In this document: one piece after another, positions 14,286-19,370 of the stretch
How the letters are laid out: each line of letters opens with the position of its first letter
How positions within the stretch are numbered: position 1 is the stretch's first letter
Position numbers and translations under genes: made by a program
NCBI GenBank assembly: GCA_964346395.1
Contig: CAYFUT010000049.1
Span: forward strand, 1 to 19,370
DNA length: 19,370 bases
Reading direction: 5' to 3'
From: CAYFUT01 sp964346395
GTDB taxonomy: Bacteria; Bacillota; Halanaerobiia; Halobacteroidales; Halobacteroidaceae
The notes under the pieces: model-generated
The model's input: only the letters and a program-made list of their open reading frames with translations
Databases searched by the model: none
Told to the model about the DNA's origin: nothing

Positions 14286-15428
14286 ATGCAATATCGAAAT
14301 TTTGGCAATTTAGATTGGGAAGTTTCAGCACTTGGCTTTGGAGCCATGCGGTTACCGGAAGCTGACGGAGGAATAGACCGCAGCAAAGCTGTAGAAATGT
14401 TGCGTTATGCAATTGATAATGGGGTGAATTATGTTGATACCGCTTGGCCTTATCACGGCGGCGAAAGTGAGCCGCTGGTAGCAGAAGCATTAAAAGATGG
14501 TTATCGAGAACAAGTGAAAGTTGCTACTAAGCTGCCTTCCTGGGAGATTGAAAGCAGGGAAGATTTAGACAAATATCTTAACCAGCAGTTGGAAAAATTA
14601 GAATTAGAGACTATTGATTTTTACTTATTACATGCTTTAAATCAAGACCACTGGCAGAATTATAAAGACATAGGATTAGATTATTTATTTGAGTGGATTG
14701 AAGAAGTTAAAGCAGCTGGAAAAATAGAGCATATCGGTTTTTCTTTTCATGATGATTATGACTTATTTGAGGAGCTGATTGATGCTTATGATTGGGATTT
14801 TTGCCAAATTCAATATAATTATATTGATATTGAATTTCAGGCGGGGCAGAAAGGCTTAAAGTATGCGGCTGCTAATGATATTCCAGTAGTAGTGATGGAG
14901 CCTTTACGCGGCGGTACTCTAGCTGGCGAAATGCCGGAAGAAATAAAAGAGATTTTTGCGCAAGCGGAAGCAAACCGGACTGCTGCTGATTGGGCTCTGC
15001 AGTGGCTGTGGAATCAGCCGGAAGTGGCGGTAGTACTAAGCGGAATGAGTACTTTAGAACAGGTTAAGGAGAATGTAGAAAGTGCTGCTAATTCAGGCGT
15101 AGGAAACTTAAGTGCAAAGGAAGAAGAGATTATTGCTGAAGCGGCTAATAAATATAAAGAATTAGTCCCGATTAACTGTACGGGCTGCGGCTATTGTGTT
15201 CCGTGTCCAGAAGGGGTTGAAATTCCAGGAATTTTTAGTCTTTACAATGAAGCGGAAATATTTGATGCCCAAGAGGAGAAAAAAGATCTATATTATAATA
15301 CTGATGTTATTAGTGAATCAGGCCGGGCTAGCGCTTGTGTAGCTTGTGGGGCTTGTGAAGAAGCTTGTCCGCAGAATTTAGAAATTATCGATCAGTTAGA
15401 AAGAGCTGTTGAATACTTTGGAGCCTAA
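14286..15428 (+). CDS. Aldo/keto reductase with two C-terminal 4Fe-4S cluster motifs
   Basis: A 380-residue oxidoreductase. An aldo/keto reductase barrel (about 1-290) carries the catalytic tetrad D51, Y56 (YVDTAWPY), K82 (ATKLP) and H116 (LLH). The C-terminal part adds two ferredoxin-like motifs: C298-x2-C301-x2-C304-x2-C307-P and C351-x2-C354-x2-C357-x3-C361-P. This architecture is common in strict anaerobes. It suggests electrons pass between NAD(P)H or substrate and a ferredoxin-type partner, but the substrate is unknown. AGGAGG stands before ATG at 14286. It is a single-gene unit between its own extended -10 promoter and a hairpin terminator. The adjacent symporter could bring in a sugar substrate, but that is only neighbourhood. 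Confidence 0.93.
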   Translation: MQYRNFGNLDWEVSALGFGAMRLPEADGGIDRSKAVEMLRYAIDNGVNYVDTAWPYHGGESEPLVAEALKDGYREQVKVATKLPSWEIESREDLDKYLNQQLEKLELETIDFYLLHALNQDHWQNYKDIGLDYLFEWIEEVKAAGKIEHIGFSFHDDYDLFEELIDAYDWDFCQIQYNYIDIEFQAGQKGLKYAAANDIPVVVMEPLRGGTLAGEMPEEIKEIFAQAEANRTAADWALQWLWNQPEVAVVLSGMSTLEQVKENVESAANSGVGNLSAKEEEIIAEAANKYKELVPINCTGCGYCVPCPEGVEIPGIFSLYNEAEIFDAQEEKKDLYYNTDVISESGRASACVACGACEEACPQNLEIIDQLERAVEYFGA

Positions 15429-15437
15429 TTTTTCTCA

Positions 15438-15486
15438 AGCCCAGAGTAGGAGTGGTGAGGTTTAAACCTCTGGGCTGTTTGTATTT
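15438..15486 (+). terminator. Terminator after the aldo/keto reductase, with a nested palindrome
   Basis: An outer 9-bp stem pairs AGCCCAGAG (15438-15446) with CTCTGGGCT (15468-15476), followed by a T-rich tract. The 3' arm overlaps a 14-bp palindrome, GAGGTTTAAACCTC (15457-15470). The two hairpins therefore compete for the same bases. Confidence 0.75.
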
Positions 15487-15517
15487 AGATAACTAGTGTT
15501 ACGGAGGAGGCAATCTA

Positions 15518-15862
15518 GTGCTAAATAAGAGGATTAAAATTTGGGAGGAGAGCTTAGCAGAAACAGAATTTCCTTCACAAGCCACGTTGGAAACTTTTCT
15601 GTTGGGAGGAGCCGAAAAGAGGCCGGCAGTGCTTATCTGTCCCGGCGGCGGCTATGAATTTGTGTCGGAAAGAGAAGCTAAACCGGTAGCTGAGAAGTTT
15701 AACTCAGCTGGATTTCATACTTTCGTGCTGAACTACAGTACTGCTCCGACAAGACATCCTCAGCCGCTGCGTGACCTATCGCGGGCAGTCTGTTTCCTGC
15801 GCGAGAAAGCAGAACAGTGGAATATAAAGCGGGATAAAATTGTTGGCTGCAGCTTTGTCTAA
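15518..15862 (+). pseudogene. Alpha/beta-hydrolase (acetyl esterase-like), truncated at the nucleophile elbow
   Basis: An ORF of 114 residues starting at GTG 15518, with GGAGGAGG seven bases upstream. The sequence shows the front of an alpha/beta-hydrolase of the xylan/acetyl-esterase kind: VLICPGGGYEFVSEREAKPVA is the oxyanion-hole region, then FVLNYSTAP and a helix ending KRDKIVG. Full-length relatives have about 260-270 residues, with a G-F-S-A-G-G elbow at exactly this place. Here the reading becomes GCSFV and stops. Only 55 bases separate the stop from the next gene and no frame there gives the rest, so roughly 150 residues, including the catalytic serine context, Asp and His, are gone. 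The product cannot be an active hydrolase. Confidence 0.8.
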
Positions 15863-15917
15863 AGTGGCTTGAGGGATTATTAGAATAGGTAGTATAAATT
15901 TTAAGGGGGTATAGTTA

Positions 15918-16421
15918 ATGGATGCAATAAAGGCAATTAAAAAGAGAAGAAGTATTCGCAGCTATATAGATAAAAAAATTCCAGCCGAGATTTTAACTGA
16001 CCTGATTGATTGTGCCCGGTTGGCTCCTACCGGTAATAACAAACAGGCCTGGAAGTTTGTAGTGGTTACTGACGGAGAAATCAGAGAAAATATTGCTAGT
16101 GAGGCGCAGTATGGCCGGTTTATCGAAGATGCCGGTGCTTGTATTGCTGTGTTGTCTGCTGAAGAAGCAGCTACAACTCCTCTCCAAGATGCAGCTGCGG
16201 CGACGGAAAATATATTAATTGCCGCTAAACATTATGGATTGGGTAGTTGCTGGGTTAATTCTTATGAAGAAGAGCACAGTCAACAGGTTGAAGATATGCT
16301 GCAGGTTCCGGACAAGTGGAAGTTGATGACGCTAATTGCAGTGGGATATGATGCAACAGATGATAAGAATGTACCAAAAAAAGATTTAGAAGAGGTACTA
16401 GTCTGGAATAAATTCGAATAA
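15918..16421 (+). CDS. Nitroreductase family protein (FMN-dependent)
   Basis: A 167-residue member of the small nitroreductase group, the short form common in anaerobes. The FMN-binding signatures are present: RRSIRSY at 10-16, APTGNNKQAW at 36-45, and the C-terminal segment DAAAATENILIAAKHYGLGSCW at 91-112. These flavoproteins act as dimers and use NAD(P)H to reduce nitro compounds, quinones or other acceptors; the natural substrate is unknown. AAGGGGG lies about eight bases before ATG at 15918. A weak TTGAGG-18-TATAAA promoter is possible at 15869-15898. It is a single-gene unit with a terminator, and converges with the glycosyltransferase operon. Confidence 0.93.
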   Translation: MDAIKAIKKRRSIRSYIDKKIPAEILTDLIDCARLAPTGNNKQAWKFVVVTDGEIRENIASEAQYGRFIEDAGACIAVLSAEEAATTPLQDAAAATENILIAAKHYGLGSCWVNSYEEEHSQQVEDMLQVPDKWKLMTLIAVGYDATDDKNVPKKDLEEVLVWNKFE

Positions 16422-16485
16422 TACCTTAAATTGGGTTGTTTAGCAGGTAATTAAGAGCAGTTTCTTTTAATATAAGCACGGGTCA

Positions 16486-16517
16486 GGGCTGACTTGTAAA
16501 AGTTGGCCCGTTTTTTA
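16486..16517 (+). terminator. Rho-independent terminator after the nitroreductase gene
   Basis: A 10-bp stem (16486-16495 with 16500-16509, including two G-U pairs) with a GTAA loop is followed by a six-T tract. An alternative outer pairing, ACGGGTCA with TGGCCCGT, also exists. Confidence 0.85.
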
Positions 16518-16552
16518 TATGGAATATGAGTTTCTAATTTGATTTAAAAGCA

Positions 16553-17641
16553 TTATTTATTATATTTTTTCTTAATTAATTCAAAATTTTTCTGCAACCT
16601 TTGGTTATTAGGTGCCATTTCTGCTGCTGTTTTGGCAAAATAAAATGCTTTTTCATACAGTCCGAGTTCAAAGCTACTTATTGCTCCTAAATCATATATG
16701 GTATGATCCCAGGATGAAGCTTCGTTTATATATGATACAGGTCGTTCTTTAATTTTTAAGGTTTCTTCCACCATGTGATATACTTTCGGCCAGTCTTTTT
16801 CTTTATATGCAAGCTGAGCCATTTCTACATATGGTTCTCTTAAATGAGGAGCTTCGGCTATAGCTCTATACAGCCAATTAGCAGATTTAGCAAAGTTATT
16901 TTTAGCTTTATATGCTCTAGCGATATATCTCATTGAAGCTGACCGTTCATCTTTCCAATTTGCATTCGGCATCTCTAAATGTTTTTTAAGTGTTTCAATA
17001 CATTTGTCCCACATACCATAATACATATATTCTCGCCCGAGATAATGCATGTTTCTGTCATCATCTGGAGCCTCCTTTACCGCTAATTCTAAAAGTTCAA
17101 GATATTGTCCTCGTGACTTTGATGGGTCTGGATGATGATTCAATTGAATATTTTCTTCCCAAGCATATATATCCGGTTCTGTTCCGTGATATTCTAATAC
17201 CTCATGTACGGGATGTACCCATCTGAAATTTTGTCGCTGATGTATTTTTTCATACCAAAATGTAACTCCTGGTGAACCGTCAGGATTAAAACTCCAGGTA
17301 TACATATATTTAAGGCGAGTTGTTTGTGGAGTCCATGCTTTTTCTAGAAGTTCACGCCAACCAGGCTCTAATACTTCATCCAAATCTGTACAAACACAGA
17401 TATCTACATCTTTGGGCACAAAACTTAAGGAAATATTTCTTGCTACATCAAATCGCCAGGGATTTACATTTATTTCATTGACAACGGCCCCTCTATTTTT
17501 AAGCTTCTCAACCGTATTATCAGAGGAACCTGTGTCTGTTACATAAATTTCATCTGCTTCTTCCATTGAGTCCATCCAACGGTCTACAAAATGAGCTTCA
17601 TCTTTACAAATGGCATAGACTATAACTTTATATTCACTCAT
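16553..17641 (-). CDS. Family 2-type glycosyltransferase with C-terminal TPR-like repeats (second of pair)
   Basis: A 362-residue protein. The N-terminal GT-A domain has KDE at 13-15, DTGSSDNT at 36-43, PWRFDVARN at 61-69, and DLDE at 86-89 as the nucleotide-sugar/metal site. HEVLEY at 146-151 follows. The C-terminal half (about 170-360) is a helical array with TPR-type periodicity (YLGREYMYYGMWDKCIETL, YIARAYKAKNNFAKSANWL). Such fusions transfer sugars onto proteins or cell-surface glycans; donor and acceptor are unknown. Its ATG lies inside the end of the upstream gene (8-nt overlap, ATGAGTGA), with GAGGGG about 7 bases before it, so the two are translationally coupled. It is closely related to that neighbour, and no membrane segment or signal peptide is seen. 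Confidence 0.9.
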   Translation of the reverse strand: MSEYKVIVYAICKDEAHFVDRWMDSMEEADEIYVTDTGSSDNTVEKLKNRGAVVNEINVNPWRFDVARNISLSFVPKDVDICVCTDLDEVLEPGWRELLEKAWTPQTTRLKYMYTWSFNPDGSPGVTFWYEKIHQRQNFRWVHPVHEVLEYHGTEPDIYAWEENIQLNHHPDPSKSRGQYLELLELAVKEAPDDDRNMHYLGREYMYYGMWDKCIETLKKHLEMPNANWKDERSASMRYIARAYKAKNNFAKSANWLYRAIAEAPHLREPYVEMAQLAYKEKDWPKVYHMVEETLKIKERPVSYINEASSWDHTIYDLGAISSFELGLYEKAFYFAKTAAEMAPNNQRLQKNFELIKKKYNK

Positions 17642-18665
17642 CTAGAATCCCCTCTTTTTTTGCCTGTTTACATATATTTGATTTTAAATCAGCAAAAGTT
17701 TCACCCCAGGCTGAGGAATTAAAATGGTAATCAATGATTTTATCGGTTCTTTTTTCTGCTTCCAGTATTGCTAAATAAGCTTTATTATATTTTTCAAGTT
17801 GACTGAGATACTTTGCCTTTTCCACATACAGTTCTCTTCTTTGAGGCATATGAAATATAGCTCTATTTAAGCAAAGTAAAGCTAAATTATTTTTTTTCTG
17901 GGCTTTATAGATTAAGTATTTTTGTTTATTGAGAAAAGATTTATCACTATTGTTTATTTCCAGTGCAGTATCAATTGCTTGCAATGCTTTATCATATTTT
18001 GCTATATTTAAATATTCGTCCGCTAGAAAGCTCCATGATTTCCAGTTATCTTTTTTTTCTTTAACAGACTGTTCTAATAAAGAAAGGTAATTTTGTCTAG
18101 AATCTTTTTCTTTAGGTTCATGATATATCCAGAAATCGGATAAACGCTTGATCTTTTCTGTACCTCTATATTCCAATACTTCGTGTACCGGGAGCTTCCA
18201 GGTGTACCCGTTTCGAGTGTGGATTCTTTCATGCCAATGTTTAGATTCACTGCCATCAGTCCAAAAGGTTTTAAATTTATGATGATATTTTGTTACCCCA
18301 GCTTCCCATTGATTAATAAGATGTTTTTTCCAATCTTCCATAAGATATTCATCTATATCTAATGAAAGACAGATGTCAATTTCAGGACTTACCATTGACA
18401 GAGAAGCGTTTCGTGCATCATCAAAACGCCAAGGTGAAATATATATTCGATGAGTTTTAAGTTTAGTATTGGGATGTTCTTTAACAAATTTTTTTATAAT
18501 GTCATTGGTATCGTCAGTTGAACCGGTGTCACACAGTACTATTTCATCAGCTTCTTTAACTGAATTTAAATATCTTTCAATAAAGTTTTGTTCATTTTTA
18601 TAGATGCCATAAACTGCAATCAGAGGTTTTTCAGTTTCTGAAGATTGTTCACTACTTTTGCTCAA
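17634..18665 (-). CDS. Family 2-type glycosyltransferase with C-terminal TPR-like repeats (first of pair)
   Basis: A 343-residue paralogue of the next gene in the operon. The same motif order appears: KNE at 23-25, DTGSTDDT at 46-53, PWRFDDARN at 78-86, DIDE at 103-106 as the metal/nucleotide-sugar site, HERIH at 145-149 and HEVLEY at 161-166. A TPR-like helical region follows (about 190-320). The start is TTG at 18663-18665: GGGGAGG lies eight bases upstream and no ATG fits better. The serine-rich N-terminal leader (MSKSSEQSSETEK) is absent from the paralogue. The gene lies downstream of a collagen-like gene on the same strand, separated by a terminator. A role in glycosylating that threonine-rich protein is an attractive inference, not shown. 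Confidence 0.9.
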   Translation of the reverse strand: MSKSSEQSSETEKPLIAVYGIYKNEQNFIERYLNSVKEADEIVLCDTGSTDDTNDIIKKFVKEHPNTKLKTHRIYISPWRFDDARNASLSMVSPEIDICLSLDIDEYLMEDWKKHLINQWEAGVTKYHHKFKTFWTDGSESKHWHERIHTRNGYTWKLPVHEVLEYRGTEKIKRLSDFWIYHEPKEKDSRQNYLSLLEQSVKEKKDNWKSWSFLADEYLNIAKYDKALQAIDTALEINNSDKSFLNKQKYLIYKAQKKNNLALLCLNRAIFHMPQRRELYVEKAKYLSQLEKYNKAYLAILEAEKRTDKIIDYHFNSSAWGETFADLKSNICKQAKKEGILDE

Positions 18666-18729
18666 AGTTATAACCTCCCCGTAATAAGTTGATTTTACAG
18701 TAGTAAAAAAATAAAATTTTATTTTTTAA

Positions 18730-18774
18730 TAAAAATTAGGCCTGTAAGAACATAATAGCTTACAGACCTAATTT
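18730..18774 (-). terminator. Terminator between the collagen-like gene and the glycosyltransferase pair
   Basis: A 16-position stem with one mismatch (18733-18748 with 18759-18774) has a 10-nt loop. On the minus strand it ends in a T tract. It lies 18 bases past the collagen-like gene's stop codon. Confidence 0.88.
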
Positions 18775-18791
18775 TCATAATTGTAATTTGG

Positions 18792-19370
18792 TTATCCAAT
18801 TTGCTTGATAACCAGATGTGCTGAAACAGGTCTTGTTCCTCCGGCAACAGGAGTGATGGTTAGTGCTCCTGCATTGCCAGTAGGATTTTGGACAGTGAGT
18901 ACTGAATTGCTCTCTGTTGTAGTTATAAGAGACATTCCTACAAGCTGTGAAGTTCCTGTTGCCCGCCCGACTACCGTGAAGTTCAGGTCAGTGCCATTGA
19001 GGGTTAAAATCAATTGCCCAGCTTCACTTACGCTTACCTGAAACATGACCTGGTAAGTTCCAATTTCTGCTAGGTTAAATGAACTATTATTAATCCGGGT
19101 AATAGCAGTTCCACTGCTAGGTCCATCTTGAGGAAAGCTTACATCTGTACCAGGTGCAACTGTTGCTGCATTATCAGGAGGCATTAAGGCATAGAACTTC
19201 GCGAAGGCCAATATTCCTCCTTGTGGCCCAGTAGGACCAGTATCCCCGGTAGGTCCAGTAGGGCCAACTTCACCTTGCGGGCCAGTAGGTCCAGTATCCC
19301 CGGTAGGACCGGTAGGGCCAATTTCGCCTTGTTCCCCCTGCGGTCCAGTAGGACCAGTATCACCGATAGG
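18792..19370 (-). CDS. Collagen-like repeat protein with C-terminal globular domain (N-terminus outside window)
   Basis: The frame is open to the right edge. It reads Gly-X-Y triplets rich in Gly-Pro-Thr, then GGILAFAKFYAL, then a C-terminal domain of about 135 residues (alternating hydrophobic beta pattern, GTYQVMFQVSVSEAGQLILTLNG, ending AHLVIKQIG). This is the architecture of BclA-type exosporium filaments and related Firmicute surface proteins: a triple-helical stalk with a trimeric jelly-roll head. The head's beta pattern and ending resemble the BclA head; family membership is inferred. A TTG at 19209-19211 could be mistaken for the start, but the upstream Gly-X-Y reading shows it is an internal leucine. 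The stalk length, N-terminal anchor and promoter are not visible. The threonines are possible O-glycosylation sites, and two glycosyltransferase genes follow. Confidence 0.88.
   Translation of the reverse strand, partial: PIGDTGPTGPQGEQGEIGPTGPTGDTGPTGPQGEVGPTGPTGDTGPTGPQGGILAFAKFYALMPPDNAATVAPGTDVSFPQDGPSSGTAITRINNSSFNLAEIGTYQVMFQVSVSEAGQLILTLNGTDLNFTVVGRATGTSQLVGMSLITTTESNSVLTVQNPTGNAGALTITPVAGGTRPVSAHLVIKQIG
19215..19370 (-). repeat. Gly-X-Y (Gly-Pro-Thr) collagen repeat with 54-bp period
   Basis: On the minus strand an 18-residue module, GE(I/V)GPTGPTGDTGPTGPQ, appears twice in a row, with a diverged copy (containing GEQ) at the window edge. The 54-bp copies differ mostly at third codon positions, so selection keeps the protein pattern. 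The array continues beyond the window. Confidence 0.9.

Noticed and set aside
19209..19211. TTG as start of a 139-residue protein
   Set aside because: The frame continues upstream as collagen repeats, so this is an internal leucine codon.
19215..19370. CRISPR-like or other non-coding tandem array
   Set aside because: There are no unique spacers; the repeats are in frame and encode Gly-X-Y triplets with silent changes.

Overview
The window is AT-rich DNA with strong Shine-Dalgarno sites, several GTG/TTG starts and clean rho-independent terminators, typical of a low-GC Firmicute. An aldo/keto reductase with two Fe-S clusters, a GPH-type sugar symporter, two chemoreceptor-type genes and a glyoxylate-reductase-like remnant suggest an anaerobic fermenter of the Clostridia/Halanaerobiales type. 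The organism is an inference; there is no rRNA or other phylogenetic marker.

Left part (1-9129): the C-terminal part of a PAP2 lipid phosphatase; a large SWIM-SNF2 helicase; a cold-shock protein with a hairpin in its leader; a short promoter-terminator unit with no ORF (4356-4484); an LtaS-type membrane sulfatase with all its catalytic residues; a dCache chemoreceptor; and a convergent DJ-1/PfpI protein. Most are single-gene units closed by their own terminators.

Middle part (9220-15862): intact genes (unknown multipass membrane protein, AI-2E family transporter, GPH symporter, Fe-S aldo/keto reductase) alternate with shortened ones. These are a 2-hydroxyacid dehydrogenase without its N-terminal half, a Rossmann-chemoreceptor fusion with an internal deletion and frame change, a very short DUF4282-like protein, and an esterase that stops at its nucleophile elbow. 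A 100-N assembly gap also lies here. The stretch looks like a decay or deletion hot spot, or a region of assembly error.

Right part (15918-19370): a small nitroreductase, then a minus-strand locus. This holds a collagen-like Gly-Pro-Thr repeat protein with a C-terminal globular domain (its N-terminus lies beyond the window), a terminator, and two overlapping paralogous glycosyltransferase-TPR genes. By analogy with BclA-type exosporium filaments, the glycosyltransferases may decorate the threonine-rich collagen stalk. This is the most system-like part of the window.
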